From Lentzea sp. NBRC 102530 (GTDB lineage Bacteria > Actinomycetota > Actinomycetes > Mycobacteriales > Pseudonocardiaceae): 64,000 nucleotides of DNA. The notes beneath the pieces are model-generated. The model was given only the letters and a program-made list of their open reading frames with translations, searched no databases and was not told the origin of the DNA. The stretch lies in assembly GCF_030269365.1 (NCBI RefSeq), contig NZ_BSTF01000004.1:1-64000 (forward strand). The letters run 5' to 3'. Positions 9,233-17,405 of this stretch are shown in pieces (position 1 is the first letter of the stretch; every line of letters begins with the position of its first letter). Made by a program: the position numbers and the translations under genes.

Positions 9233-9394
9233 ATGACTCAACGCGGAAGTGACCAGCACGGCTTCGCGAAGGACGACCTCCTGAAGAAGGAGATCGAGAA
9301 CGAGTTGCGCGCCAACGGCCCGACGCGTGCGGAGGCCTGGCGCGAACCGGAGATGCCCGAGCCCGACGAAAACCCTGACGACTCACTGCGCTAG
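9233..9394 (+). CDS. Small conserved hydrophilic protein, 53 aa
   Basis: Reading from ATG 9233 gives 53 residues, starting MTQRGSDQHGFAKDDLLKKE and ending PDENPDDSLR before TAG. It is strongly charged, with a predicted amphipathic helix (KDDLLKKEIENELRANGPTRAEAW) and an acidic Pro-rich tail. It falls in an otherwise empty 212-bp gap and keeps the codon bias of real genes. The function is unknown. Confidence 0.65.
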   Translation: MTQRGSDQHGFAKDDLLKKEIENELRANGPTRAEAWREPEMPEPDENPDDSLR

Positions 9395-9413
9395 GACGCC
9401 TAGTCTTCGGGCC

Positions 9414-9911
9414 GTGAAGTACCTGTTCTTCTGGGGACACCAGCCCGAACGTGACGGCGGCATCGGCAAGGGATGCCTGTCGCAGTGGTGGCCGTGCTCC
9501 TTCGAGGCGGACGGCGAGACGTTCACGTCCGCCGAGCACTACATGATGTGGCGCAAGGCGTTGCTGTTCGACGACGCCGGCATCGCCGCGCGCGTACTGG
9601 CGGCCCGAACCCCCGCCGAGGCCAAGGCACTGGGCCGCCAGGTCTCCGGTTTCTCCGACGCCGCGTGGGTTTCCGCGCGCATGGAGATCGTCGTGTCCGG
9701 CAACCTGGCGAAGTTCGGGCAGGACCCGGCACTGCGCACCTACTTGCTGGCCACGGGGTCGCGGGTGCTGGTCGAGGCCAGCCCGCAGGACCGCGTGTGG
9801 GGCATCGGCCTCGTCGCCACCGACCCGCGAGCGGCGGATCCGTCGCAGTGGCTCGGCCTCAACCTGCTCGGCGAGGCCCTGATGGAGGTTCGCGCGAAGC
9901 TCGCGACGTGA
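9414..9911 (+). CDS. NADAR family protein (YbiA-like)
   Basis: 165 residues spanning one NADAR domain. The motifs are FFWGH at the start, LSQWWPCSF, the helix TSAEHYMMWRKALLF, and the C-terminal DRVWGIGLVATDPRA with the SQWLGLNLLGEALMEVR helix. NADAR proteins act on ADP-ribose or nucleotide-linked intermediates as N-glycosidases; the target here is unknown. GTG 9414 has TAGTCT seven bases before it (leaderless). Confidence 0.88.
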   Translation: MKYLFFWGHQPERDGGIGKGCLSQWWPCSFEADGETFTSAEHYMMWRKALLFDDAGIAARVLAARTPAEAKALGRQVSGFSDAAWVSARMEIVVSGNLAKFGQDPALRTYLLATGSRVLVEASPQDRVWGIGLVATDPRAADPSQWLGLNLLGEALMEVRAKLAT

Positions 9912-9968
9912 TTCCGCGCGCAATCAGTCCTCTTCGGATCGGCGCGGCAATCTCGTTGAGCGGCAACC

Positions 9969-10418
9969 TCACCAGACCCAGCAGTAGAGCCCGAGCTCGT
10001 CCTCGGCCAGCGTCGCGACGCCGTGCACGACCTCCAGCCTCTCCCCGGCGGTCAGCTCGTCCTCGTCGATCTCCACGAGGAACTCGCCCCACCGTTGCGC
10101 GACCCCGAGCAACTCGTCCCGCGTGGCGTTCGCGAGCGCGGCGCGAAGCTTGTCCGGCATGACGAACACGCCGATGCCGTCGTTGCGGTACTCGGCCACG
10201 TACCGCGGCCACTCGCCCCTGGTCTTCTGCTCGTCGCCGGTGAAGGGCCGTCCCGGTGCCTCGAGGTGCCTGGCCCACTCGACGACCGCCATGTCCGGGT
10301 CGAAGTTGTGGAACTCCAGTCCCTGGAACTCGGGCGTGGGATGCCGGTCGCGCGTGGCGGCGGCGCTCTCGTCATCGGGCGCGAGGAAGAACACGATGTC
10401 CCTGGGCACGGTTTTCAT
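9969..10418 (-). CDS. Conserved hypothetical protein, 149 aa
   Basis: A soluble protein beginning MKTVPRDIVFFLAPDDESAA and ending DELGLYCWVW. The middle has WPRYVAEYRNDGIGVFVMPD. No catalytic motif is recognised. It is convergent with the NADAR gene 57 bp away and divergent from the next small gene. Aromatic residues are spread in a way typical of a folded domain, and the coding bias is normal. Confidence 0.7.
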   Translation of the reverse strand: MKTVPRDIVFFLAPDDESAAATRDRHPTPEFQGLEFHNFDPDMAVVEWARHLEAPGRPFTGDEQKTRGEWPRYVAEYRNDGIGVFVMPDKLRAALANATRDELLGVAQRWGEFLVEIDEDELTAGERLEVVHGVATLAEDELGLYCWVW

Positions 10419-10480
10419 TGAACAGGAAGTGCCTCCGCGTCCGTGTACACGGTGACGCCGACCTGACAGGGAGAACCGCG

Positions 10481-10744
10481 ATGTTCAGCTACTCCGGCCC
10501 CGCCCGCCTCGTCTACGCGGACGGCAACGCGGTCGAGCTGGACCGCGTCGACCTGATCGAGACGGTGAACGACGCGGGCATGTGGCAGCTGTCCGGCGCC
10601 GGCTCGGCCGCGGACGAGCTGACCGGCGGCGAGGCGCGCATCAAGCTGCCGACCGGCGGCGAGGCGGACGTGGTGGTGTCGAACGTGCGGGTGAGCGAGG
10701 GGATCAACGGCGTCTCGTCGAAGGCGACGCTGATGGGGTCCTAG
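10481..10744 (+). CDS. Conserved hypothetical protein, 87 aa
   Basis: Starts MFSYSGPARLVYADGNAVEL and is predicted to be mainly beta strands. GGGAG lies ~9 nt before ATG 10481. No Cys, signal peptide or membrane segment. It may be a single small beta domain; I do not recognise the family. It ends just before a strong bidirectional terminator shared with glnA. Confidence 0.65.
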   Translation: MFSYSGPARLVYADGNAVELDRVDLIETVNDAGMWQLSGAGSAADELTGGEARIKLPTGGEADVVVSNVRVSEGINGVSSKATLMGS

Positions 10745-10750
10745 ACAGCC

Positions 10751-10783
10751 GGAAGGCCCGGCAGGAGTCCTGCCGGGCCTTCC
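10751..10783. terminator. Bidirectional terminator
   Basis: A near-continuous 16-bp stem (10751-10766 with 10768-10783), with the few central bases forming the loop. It serves the small plus-strand gene and glnA from the other side. Confidence 0.85.
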
Positions 10784-10800
10784 AGGTGGAGTTCAACCGA

Positions 10801-12225
10801 TCACACGTCGTAGTAGAGCGCGAACTCGTAGGGGTTCGGGCGCAGGCGCAGCGGGTCGATCTCCTGCTCGCGCTTGTACGAGATCCAGGTGTCGATGACG
10901 TCCGGCGTGAACACGCCGCCCTCGAGCAGGAACTCGTGGTCCGCCTCGAGGTTGTCGAGCACGGCGTCCAGCGTCGCGGGGACCTGCTTGACGTCGCGGG
11001 CCTCCTCGGGCGGGAGCTCGTAGAGGTCCTTGTCGATCGGGGCCGGCGGCTCGATCTTGTTCTTCACGCCGTCGAGGCCCGCCATGACCATCGCCGAGAA
11101 GGCGAGGTACGGGTTGCCCGAGGAGTCGGGGCAGCGGAACTCGATGCGCTTGGCCTTTGGGTTGTTGCCCGTGATCGGGATGCGGACGCACGCCGAGCGG
11201 TTGCGCTGGGAGTAGACCAGCGAGACCGGGGCCTCGTAGCCCGGGACCAGGCGGTGGTACGAGTTGACCGTCGGGTTGGTGAAGGCCAGCAGCGACGGCG
11301 CGTGGTGCAGGATGCCGCCGATGTAGTGGCGGGCGGTGTCGGACAGACCCGCGTAGCCGCTCTCGTCGTGGAACAGCGGCGCGCCGTCCTTCCACAGCGA
11401 CTGGTGCGTGTGCATGCCCGAGCCGTTGTCGCCGAACAGCGGCTTCGGCATGAAGGTGACGGACTTGCCGGCCTGCCACGCGGTGTTCTTGATGATGTAC
11501 TTGAACAGCATCAGGTCGTCCGCGGCGTGCAGCAGCGTGTTGAACTTGTAGTTGATCTCGGCCTGGCCGCCGGTGCCGACCTCGTGGTGGGCGCGCTCGA
11601 CGGTGAAGCCCTGGGCCTCCATGTTGAGGACCATCTGGTCGCGCAGGTCGGCGTAGTGGTCGTTCGGGGTGACGGGGAAGTAGCCGCCCTTGTACTTGAC
11701 CTTGTAGCCGAGGTTGCCGCCCTCTTCCTCACGGCCGGTGTTCCACCAGCCGGAGACCGCGTCGATCTTGTGGAACGCGGAGTTGGCGGTCGTGTCGAAC
11801 TGGACCGAGTCGAAGATGTAGAACTCGGCCTCGGCACCGAAGTACGCGGTGTCGGCGATGCCGGAGTCGGTGATGTACTGCTCCGCCTTGCGCGCGATGT
11901 TGCGCGGGTCGCGGCTGTACGCCTCACGCGTGAACGGGTCGTGCACGAAGAAGTTCACGATCAGCGTCTTCTCGATCCGGAACGGGTCGAGGCGCGCGGT
12001 GTAGAGGTCGGGCAGCAGGAGCATGTCCGACTCGTGGATCGACTGGAAGCCGCGCACGGAGGAGCCGTCGAAGGCGAGACCCTCTTCGATGGCGTCAGCG
12101 TCGAACGCCTTGGCGGGCAGCGTGAAGTGCTGCATCACGCCCGGCAGGTCGCTGAACCGCACGTCGACGAACTTGACGCCCTCGTCGGTGATGAACTTCA
12201 GCACCTCGTCGGAATTCTTGAACAC
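10801..12225 (-). CDS. glnA: Type I glutamine synthetase
   Basis: 474 residues of GSI-beta type. Visible are the N-terminal [16 protein letters not shown], the ATP site [18 protein letters not shown], the metal ligands in AEAEFYIFD and [14 protein letters not shown], and the adenylylation tyrosine near residue 402 in [10 protein letters not shown], the site GlnE modifies. It makes glutamine from glutamate, ammonia and ATP. GTG 12225 is chosen because AAGGAGT lies ~6 nt upstream; upstream in-frame codons lack homology. A GlnR operator sits 63 bp before the start. Confidence 0.97.
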   Translation of the reverse strand: MFKNSDEVLKFITDEGVKFVDVRFSDLPGVMQHFTLPAKAFDADAIEEGLAFDGSSVRGFQSIHESDMLLLPDLYTARLDPFRIEKTLIVNFFVHDPFTREAYSRDPRNIARKAEQYITDSGIADTAYFGAEAEFYIFDSVQFDTTANSAFHKIDAVSGWWNTGREEEGGNLGYKVKYKGGYFPVTPNDHYADLRDQMVLNMEAQGFTVERAHHEVGTGGQAEINYKFNTLLHAADDLMLFKYIIKNTAWQAGKSVTFMPKPLFGDNGSGMHTHQSLWKDGAPLFHDESGYAGLSDTARHYIGGILHHAPSLLAFTNPTVNSYHRLVPGYEAPVSLVYSQRNRSACVRIPITGNNPKAKRIEFRCPDSSGNPYLAFSAMVMAGLDGVKNKIEPPAPIDKDLYELPPEEARDVKQVPATLDAVLDNLEADHEFLLEGGVFTPDVIDTWISYKREQEIDPLRLRPNPYEFALYYDV

Positions 12226-12287
12226 CCTCGTCGACTCCTTGACTATGGACAACGGCTTGTCATCACGAGCGACCGTATGTCGGCGGT

Positions 12288-12325
12288 GTTGCCCGTCCGT
12301 CACTCGGATGTTTCGCCAGTGTTAA
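12288..12325 (-). promoter_or_regulatory. GlnR operator upstream of glnA
   Basis: Reading on the minus strand, four 5-mers occur with exact 6-nt spacing: TTAAC, GAAAC, GTGAC, GCAAC. The known GlnR box of actinomycetes is GTNAC-n6-GAAAC repeated twice, so 18 of the 20 positions in the boxes fit (N counted as a fit). It lies 63 bp before the glnA start, a correct place for nitrogen-dependent activation or repression. Confidence 0.85.
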
Positions 12326-12394
12326 CGGGGTCGTCCGAAGGGGCAAGACGACCTGGACGTGCTCACCCGGTGAGCACGGCTTTACTCTGGTGGG

Positions 12395-12868
12395 GTGAGC
12401 AGGTGGACCGGTTCGTGGCTGTCAGGACCCGACTCGGTGCTGTCGCCGGGCGAAGGCTCGAACGACGGCACGCAACAGCGGTGGCGCGGTGAGCGGCACG
12501 GCTTCCCCAAGGACGGGCCGGGGTCCATCGCCTCGATCGGGCGGCGCACGTTCGCCATCCTCGTCGACTTCCTGCTCTCGGCCGGTGTCGCCGCGCTGTT
12601 CACACAGCCCGACCTGCCGAAGAACTGGAGCCTGCTCGCCTGGTTCGTCATCACCACCGTCGCGGTCGCGTTCTTCGGGTTCACGCCCGGTCACGCGTTG
12701 CTCGGCCTGCGGGTGGCCCGGATCGACGGCAAGCAGTTCGTGCACCTGCCGCGTGCGCTGCTGCGCACCATCCTCATCTTCCCGCTGATCCCCGCGCTGG
12801 TCTGGGACGCGGACGGGCGCTGCCTGCACGACAAGGCCGCGGGCACCGTGGTCATCAAGGTCCGCTAG
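12395..12868 (+). CDS. RDD family membrane protein
   Basis: 157 residues. After a ~45-residue soluble N-terminus comes the RDD domain: SIGRRTFAILVDFLLSAGVAAL (helix 1), LLAWFVITTVAVAFFGFTPG (helix 2), the HALLGLRVARIDGK loop, and a third helix ending CLHDKAAGTVVI. TACTCT lies six bases before GTG 12395, a leaderless layout. Function is unknown. Its TAG overlaps the stop of the convergent AraC remnant in a shared CTAG. Confidence 0.85.
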   Translation: MSRWTGSWLSGPDSVLSPGEGSNDGTQQRWRGERHGFPKDGPGSIASIGRRTFAILVDFLLSAGVAALFTQPDLPKNWSLLAWFVITTVAVAFFGFTPGHALLGLRVARIDGKQFVHLPRALLRTILIFPLIPALVWDADGRCLHDKAAGTVVIKVR

Positions 12869-13068
12869 CCGCGCCGGAACCTGCCGGGCGCCACGCCGAA
12901 CTCCCTCTTGAACGCCGCCGCGAACGCGAACCCGGACGTGTGACCGACCTGCCGCGCCACCGCGGCCAGCGTCTCGTCGCCGTCGCGCAGCATCTGCGCG
13001 CCGCTGCTCAGCCGCCACCGTGTCAGGTACGCCATCGGCGGCTGCCCCACCAGCGTGGTGAACCGGCG
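12865..13068 (-). pseudogene. AraC family regulator remnant (C-terminal DNA-binding part)
   Basis: The minus strand encodes only the last ~68 residues of an AraC regulator of the cupin-6 type: RFTTLVGQPPMAYLTRWRL, then LAAVARQVGHTSGFAFAAAF and KREFGVAPGRFRRG. The expected first HTH helix and the whole ligand domain are missing. Upstream of about 13068 the sequence belongs to a plus-strand gene remnant. No start codon with a ribosome site suits a 60-residue protein. Confidence 0.65.
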
Positions 13069-13071
13069 CGG

Positions 13072-13361
13072 CCCACGCGCATCGTCGCGATGACAACGAC
13101 TCCGACATCGCCGACGACGAGGGCTTCCAGCAGTACGTGGACCAGGTGTTCCCGCTCATGGCGAAGGTGGGCGCGCGCAACGTCCTCGACGCGGCGGCCC
13201 CGCAGGTGCTGGAGGGCGACTGGTCGTGGCGCAGGCTCGTGATCCACGAGTCCGAGAGCATGCAAGCCGTGGAGGACTTCTGGAACTCGCCGGAGTACGC
13301 GCCGCTCAAGGAGCTGCGCAGGCGCTACTCGACGGTGCGGGTCGCCGTCGGCGGCGCCTGA
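13072..13361 (+). pseudogene. DUF1330-like protein remnant
   Basis: From about 13092 the frame reads DNDSDIADDEGFQQYVDQVFPLMAKVGARNV and continues to RRRYSTVRVAVGGA, resembling DUF1330-type small ferredoxin-fold proteins. The first strand, PTRIVAM (13072-13092), is in a different frame, as if one base were lost near 13092. No start codon precedes it in frame; its 5' end meets the AraC remnant. GTG 13137 could make a shortened protein. Confidence 0.5.
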
Positions 13362-13407
13362 CGTGAAGAGGCCCGCCGCACGAGATGTGCGGCGGGCCTC
13401 TTCACGT
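13361..13407. terminator. Strong bidirectional terminator
   Basis: A 21-bp perfect stem (13361-13381 with 13387-13407) and a 5-nt loop between the DUF1330 remnant and the end of the DUF4191 gene. Confidence 0.88.
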
Positions 13408-13425
13408 GGTGGGAGCAGGTGCAGA

Positions 13426-14154
13426 TCAGCGGCGGCGCATCGCGCGCTGGACGTTGCGCATCTTGGCGCCCGCCGGCATCGGGCCCTTGGGCAGGGCCGG
13501 GCCGCGGCTGGCCAGCGCGGCGAGGCGGGTCTCCAGGGTGTCGACCTGGGCGGCCGTGATGTTGCGCGGCAGCTTCATCAGGGTCGACTGCAGCTTCTTC
13601 AGCGGGACCTGGCCCTCTTCGCTGCCGATGATGAAGTCGTAGATCGGGGTCTCGCCGACGACGCGGGAGATGCGCTTCTTCTCCTGCGCGAGCAGCGGCT
13701 TCACCCGCTGCGGGGCGCCCTCGGCGACCAGGACCACGCCCGGACGGCCGAGCACGCGGTGCACGGCGTCGAGCTGCGTGGTGTTCGCGACGGCGGGCGT
13801 GACGCGCCAGCGGCCGCGCAGGTTCTCCAGGGCCCAGGCACCCGCGCCCGGCTGGCCGTCCGCCTTGCGGAAGACGTTGCTCTGGACGCGGCGGCCGAAG
13901 ATGATCACGGCCAGCAGCGCGCCGATCGCGACGCCCAGCGGCACGAACATCCAGACCGCGTCGAAGACCAGGCCGAGGACCACGGCGATGGCGGTGACGC
14001 CCAGGACCGCGCCCAGCATCAGCGGCACGAGCGCCTTGTCCTCGCGGCGCTGCATCTTGAACGCCTCGAAGATCTGCTTGCGCCGTTCGCGTGAAGCCGC
14101 GCGGCGAACCTTCGCCGCTTCCTTCGCCGCCGCCTTGTCCTGCTTACCAGCCAT
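13426..14154 (-). CDS. DUF4191 membrane protein
   Basis: 242 residues. A basic N-terminus ([20 protein letters not shown]) leads to two transmembrane helices at about residues 42-85, then a soluble C-terminal domain with [18 protein letters not shown] and ending [14 protein letters not shown]4191 proteins are actinobacterial, without known function. TATCCT is six bases before ATG 14154 on the minus strand (leaderless). It is divergent from uvrD2. Confidence 0.88.
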   Translation of the reverse strand: MAGKQDKAAAKEAAKVRRAASRERRKQIFEAFKMQRREDKALVPLMLGAVLGVTAIAVVLGLVFDAVWMFVPLGVAIGALLAVIIFGRRVQSNVFRKADGQPGAGAWALENLRGRWRVTPAVANTTQLDAVHRVLGRPGVVLVAEGAPQRVKPLLAQEKKRISRVVGETPIYDFIIGSEEGQVPLKKLQSTLMKLPRNITAAQVDTLETRLAALASRGPALPKGPMPAGAKMRNVQRAMRRR

Positions 14155-14214
14155 GTGGACAGGATACGGCGCGGTGGTATCAGACTCGCATCGGCCGTCT
14201 GCGAGACTGCCGGG

Positions 14215-16284
14215 ATGGACGCGTTGCTGGAGGGTCTCGATCCGGAACAGCGCGCAGCGGTCGAGGCTCCGCGCGGCCCGGTCTGCGTGCTCGCGGGTGC
14301 CGGTACCGGTAAAACGCGCACCATCACGCACCGCATCGCCTACCTCTGCCAACGCGGTCACGTCGCTCCGTCGCAGGTCCTGGCCGTGACGTTCACCAAG
14401 CGCGCCGCGGGGGAGATGCGCACGCGTTTGCGTTCTCTCGACGTGCACGGCGCACAGGCCGTGACGTTCCACGCCGCCGCATCACGCCAGCTGCGCTACT
14501 TCTGGCCGCGCGTCATCGGCGGACCGCGCTGGGAGCTGGTCGACCAGAAGATCCGCGTCGTCGCCCGCGCCGCGACCAGGCTGGGCATGCCGACCGAGTC
14601 GGACGCGCTGAGGGACCTGACCAGCGAGATCGAGTGGGCGAAGGCGTCGCTGCTGGCGCCGGAGGACTACCCGGCCGCCGCCTCTCGCGCCGCGCGGGAC
14701 ATCCCGGCGCCCGCCGAGCAGATCATGAAGCTCTACCGGACCTACGAGGAGCTCAAGAACGAGGCGCAGCTGCTCGACTTCGACGACCTGCTGCTCTACA
14801 CGGCGGGCGCGCTGGAGGACAACGCCGAGGTCGCCCAGGAGTTCCGCGACCGCTACCGCTGCTTCGTCGTGGACGAGTACCAGGACGTGACGCCGCTGCA
14901 GCAGCGCGTGCTCGACTCGTGGCTGGGTGCGCGCGACGACCTGACGGTGGTCGGCGACGCGAACCAGACCATCTACTCCTTCGCGGGCGCCTCGCCGCAG
15001 CCGTTGCTGAACTTCGGCCGCCGGTTCCCCGAGGCGGTCGTCGTCCGGCTGGAACGCGACTACCGGTCGACGCCGCAGGTCGTGGAGCTGGCCAACGACG
15101 TGATCAAGTGGGCGCGCGGCCGCCCGGCGGGCTCGCGGCTCAACCTGATCGGGCAGCGCCCGGAGGGCCCGAAGCCGCGGTTCCACGAGTTCGACGACGA
15201 ACCGGCCGAGGCCGATGCCGTCGCCGGGCGCGTCAAGGCGCTGCTCGACGAGGGCGTAGCCGCGTCCGAGATCGCGATCCTCTACCGCGTCAACGCCCAG
15301 TCCGAGGTGTACGAGCAGGCGCTCGCGTCGCTGGGCATCCCGTACCTGGTGCGTGGCGGCGAGCGCTTCTTCGAACGCGCCGAGGTGCGCCAGGCGATGA
15401 TCACGCTGCGCTCGGCGGGCGACGTCGCCGGCAGCCTGCCCGAGGTGGTGCGGTCCGCGCTGCACCGCGTCGGGCTGACCGACGAACCGCCGACCGGTGG
15501 CAGCGCGCGGGAGCGCTGGGAGTCGTTGCTCGCACTGGTCGAGCTGGCCGAGGAGTTCGCCGCCGCCTCTCCCGAGGCCGACCTGCCGCGCTTCTGCGTC
15601 GAACTGGACGTGCGGGCCGAGGCGCAGCACCCGCCGACGGTCGAGGGCGTGACGCTGGCGTCGCTGCACGCCTCGAAGGGCCTCGAGTGGGACGCCGTGT
15701 TCCTCGTCGGCCTGGTCGAAGGCACCATGCCGATCCAGTACGCCGACGGCGACGAGGCCAAGATCGAAGAAGAACGACGCCTTCTCTACGTGGGTGTCAC
15801 GCGCGCGCGTGAGCACATCTGGCTGTCGTGGGCGCTGGCGCGCGCCGCCGGTGGGCGCAAGTACCGCCGCCGTTCGCGCTTCCTCTACAGCCTCGTTCCC
15901 GAGAACCACCCGGCCGCACGGGTATCTGCCGGCGCGGCGCGGCCACCTCTCATGAAGAAGGAGAAGCCGACCTGCCGGGTGTGCGCGTCGACGCTGGTCG
16001 AGGCGCAGGCCGTCAAGCTCGGCCGATGCAGGTCCTGCCCGTCCGATGTGGACGAAGAGCTGCTGGAGACCCTCCGTCAGTGGCGTGCGGGACGCGCGCG
16101 GGAGCTGAAGGTGCCCGCGTACGTCGTCTTCACCGACGCGACCCTGATGGCGATCGCCGAGCAGCGACCCACGGATTCGGCCGGACTGGTCGCGATCTCG
16201 GGCATCGGCGCCTCGAAGCTTGATAAGTTCGGTGACGACGTGTTGGGCCTGGTCCGAGCCGGTGTCGGGTACTCCGCCACCTGA
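14215..16284 (+). CDS. uvrD2: ATP-dependent DNA helicase UvrD2
   Basis: 689 residues, superfamily 1A. Walker A AGAGTGKT is at residues 27-34, motif II is VVDEYQD, motif [16 protein letters not shown], motif [13 protein letters not shown] and [17 protein letters not shown], motif [15 protein letters not shown]. Unlike UvrD/PcrA, the C-terminus has a tetracysteine element (CRVC near residue 587 and CRSC near 604) and an HRDC domain ending [16 protein letters not shown]. This layout defines UvrD2 of actinobacteria, a 3'-5' helicase. whiB7 follows, as in mycobacteria. Confidence 0.95.
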   Translation: MDALLEGLDPEQRAAVEAPRGPVCVLAGAGTGKTRTITHRIAYLCQRGHVAPSQVLAVTFTKRAAGEMRTRLRSLDVHGAQAVTFHAAASRQLRYFWPRVIGGPRWELVDQKIRVVARAATRLGMPTESDALRDLTSEIEWAKASLLAPEDYPAAASRAARDIPAPAEQIMKLYRTYEELKNEAQLLDFDDLLLYTAGALEDNAEVAQEFRDRYRCFVVDEYQDVTPLQQRVLDSWLGARDDLTVVGDANQTIYSFAGASPQPLLNFGRRFPEAVVVRLERDYRSTPQVVELANDVIKWARGRPAGSRLNLIGQRPEGPKPRFHEFDDEPAEADAVAGRVKALLDEGVAASEIAILYRVNAQSEVYEQALASLGIPYLVRGGERFFERAEVRQAMITLRSAGDVAGSLPEVVRSALHRVGLTDEPPTGGSARERWESLLALVELAEEFAAASPEADLPRFCVELDVRAEAQHPPTVEGVTLASLHASKGLEWDAVFLVGLVEGTMPIQYADGDEAKIEEERRLLYVGVTRAREHIWLSWALARAAGGRKYRRRSRFLYSLVPENHPAARVSAGAARPPLMKKEKPTCRVCASTLVEAQAVKLGRCRSCPSDVDEELLETLRQWRAGRARELKVPAYVVFTDATLMAIAEQRPTDSAGLVAISGIGASKLDKFGDDVLGLVRAGVGYSAT

Positions 16285-16301
16285 TCGGGACAAGTTTCGT
16301 T

Positions 16302-16338
16302 AAATAGGTTGCGAGCCTGTGGGACAGGGTCATAACCT
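16302..16338 (+). promoter_or_regulatory. Probable WhiB7-type promoter of whiB7
   Basis: An AT-rich AAAT (16302-16305) sits three bases before TTGCGA (16309-16314), with TAACCT (16333-16338) after an 18-bp spacer. WhiB7-dependent promoters are known to have an AT-rich motif 3 bp upstream of a TTGC-type -35. The match supports autoregulation of whiB7 by its own product with the primary sigma factor. Confidence 0.7.
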
Positions 16339-16342
16339 GCTC

Positions 16343-16411
16343 ATGCCGGGTCCGGAGGACCCGTCTGGGGAAGAAGAACTACTACTCGCTCTCTGCGCAG
16401 AGCTCTCTTGA
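16343..16411 (+). CDS. Possible upstream ORF in the whiB7 leader, 22 aa
   Basis: ATG 16343, four bases after the -10 hexamer, opens a 22-codon frame (MPGPEDPSGEEELLLALCAE, then LS) whose TGA overlaps the AGGAGG of the next leader ORF. If transcription starts at or near the ATG it would be a leaderless uORF. Such leaders sense ribosome inhibition in whiB7/wblC genes of other actinobacteria. Confidence 0.4.
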   Translation: MPGPEDPSGEEELLLALCAELS

Positions 16412-16424
16412 GGAGGTGGCCGTT

Positions 16425-16700
16425 GTGAAGCTCACCACGACTTCGCGCGCGCTCGGCCTCCCGTTGACCGAGGGCTTCTGCGCGTCTGCCTCCGTTCAAG
16501 CGATGTGGCAGAGCTCTGCCCTGAAGCCGGTCGGCTTCAAGGGACGCGAGCGCGGCACCGCTCTGCGGGGCGGCAGTGCACTGATCGGCGCCGAACTGCG
16601 CAACGAGCAGCCCATCGTGCTGCCGGTCATCGATGCGGTCCACAACTACACGAATGCGCTGTCCGCGCATCAAGTGAGAAGGCTCCTGCCGACCCCATAG
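16425..16700 (+). CDS. Leader ORF between uvrD2 and whiB7, 91 aa
   Basis: GTG 16425 lies eight bases after AGGAGG, the best ribosome site of this region. The frame encodes 91 residues (VKLTTTSRALGLPLTEGFCA to VRRLLPTP) and stops 23 nt before the attenuator hairpin. No domain is recognised. It could be a small protein or a long regulatory reading frame; translation of its last third would cover a segment (16661-16667) able to pair with the terminator. Confidence 0.55.
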   Translation: MKLTTTSRALGLPLTEGFCASASVQAMWQSSALKPVGFKGRERGTALRGGSALIGAELRNEQPIVLPVIDAVHNYTNALSAHQVRRLLPTP

Positions 16701-16723
16701 AGGGGTCGAAGGACCACCAGGCT

Positions 16724-16769
16724 CACGAAAGCCGCGGACTCGCACAGAGTCCGCGGCTTTCGTGTTTTT
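16724..16769 (+). terminator. Attenuator terminator in the whiB7 leader
   Basis: A 17-bp perfect stem (16724-16740 with 16748-16764) is followed directly by TTTTT. It ends 30 nt before the whiB7 start and after the putative promoter, so it would stop transcription before whiB7 by default. Bases 16661-16667 (GTCCGCG) can pair with 16733-16739 of its 5' arm and could act as an antiterminator. Confidence 0.85.
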
Positions 16770-16798
16770 GCAGTACCCCACACAAGGAGAAACACCTG

Positions 16799-17119
16799 AT
16801 GTTGACGGCGACTGTCCCGCTCACGGGCGAGACACTTCCGGACCTCGCGGAGGGGCTCGACATCCCCTGCCGCACCCACAACCCCGACCTCTGGTTCGCC
16901 GACGCTCCAGCTGACCTGGAGAAGGCGAAGTCCTTCTGCGGGACCTGCCCGGTCCTCGCCGAGTGCCTCGCCGGCGCGATCGCGCGTCACGAGCCGTGGG
17001 GCGTCTGGGGTGGAGAGATCTTCGAGCGCGGTGTCGTCATCGCGCGGAAGCGGCCGCGTGGCCGTCCGCGCAAGGACGCGGCAGTTGTTCCGGCCAGCAG
17101 GACGGAGTCGGCAGCGTGA
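16799..17119 (+). CDS. whiB7: WhiB7-type iron-sulfur transcriptional regulator
   Basis: 106 residues. Cluster ligands Cys24, Cys47, Cys50 and Cys56 (C-x22-C-x2-C-x5-C), the G[VI]WGG turn at 68-72, and a C-terminal AT-hook RPRGRPRK at 85-92, the feature that separates WhiB7 from other Wbl proteins. WhiB7 binds the primary sigma factor and activates intrinsic antibiotic-resistance genes. AAGGAG precedes ATG 16799. The position after uvrD2 is the conserved one. Confidence 0.93.
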   Translation: MLTATVPLTGETLPDLAEGLDIPCRTHNPDLWFADAPADLEKAKSFCGTCPVLAECLAGAIARHEPWGVWGGEIFERGVVIARKRPRGRPRKDAAVVPASRTESAA

Positions 17120-17331
17120 ACACCGTGCAGCTCAACCACAACGCAATGCCCGCCTACCTGAACGAGGGCCTGACTCCCATGTCTCTGTCCGAAGAACTCG
17201 TGCGAATACGAATACAAGAAGCCCAGAGGTTCGCTGAAGAGCAACGCGTGGCGAACCGCCTCGCGGCAGCGCAACGTTGGCGCAGGTTGTCGCGATGGGC
17301 GGGACGCAGAGCGGCTCGCTTCGACCTCTGA
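17116..17331 (+). CDS. Small protein coupled to whiB7, 71 aa
   Basis: GTG 17116 overlaps the whiB7 stop (GTGA). The 71 residues include a long basic amphipathic helix (LSEELVRIRIQEAQRFAEEQ and onward to RRAARFDL), with no Cys. Coupling suggests it is made together with WhiB7; a role as a partner is inference. Not a recognised family. Confidence 0.7.
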   Translation: MNTVQLNHNAMPAYLNEGLTPMSLSEELVRIRIQEAQRFAEEQRVANRLAAAQRWRRLSRWAGRRAARFDL

Positions 17332-17344
17332 CAGTCACGAGCTG

Positions 17345-17378
17345 AGGCCGTCATCCACGAGAAGGTGGATGGCGGCCT
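17345..17378 (+). terminator. Terminator after the whiB7 operon
   Basis: A 14-bp stem (17345-17358 with 17365-17378) with one G-T wobble and a 6-nt loop. Confidence 0.75.
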
Positions 17379-17405
17379 TCGCCGTTCCTCCGTACCGTCC
17401 CCTTT

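Noticed and set aside
10582-12492. A 636-codon plus-strand frame across glnA
   Set aside because: It is the complement of a certain glutamine synthetase gene and has no recognisable domain.
16416-16424. GTG 16416 as start of the 91-aa leader frame
   Set aside because: It lies inside the AGGAGG ribosome site itself; GTG 16425 has the correct spacing.
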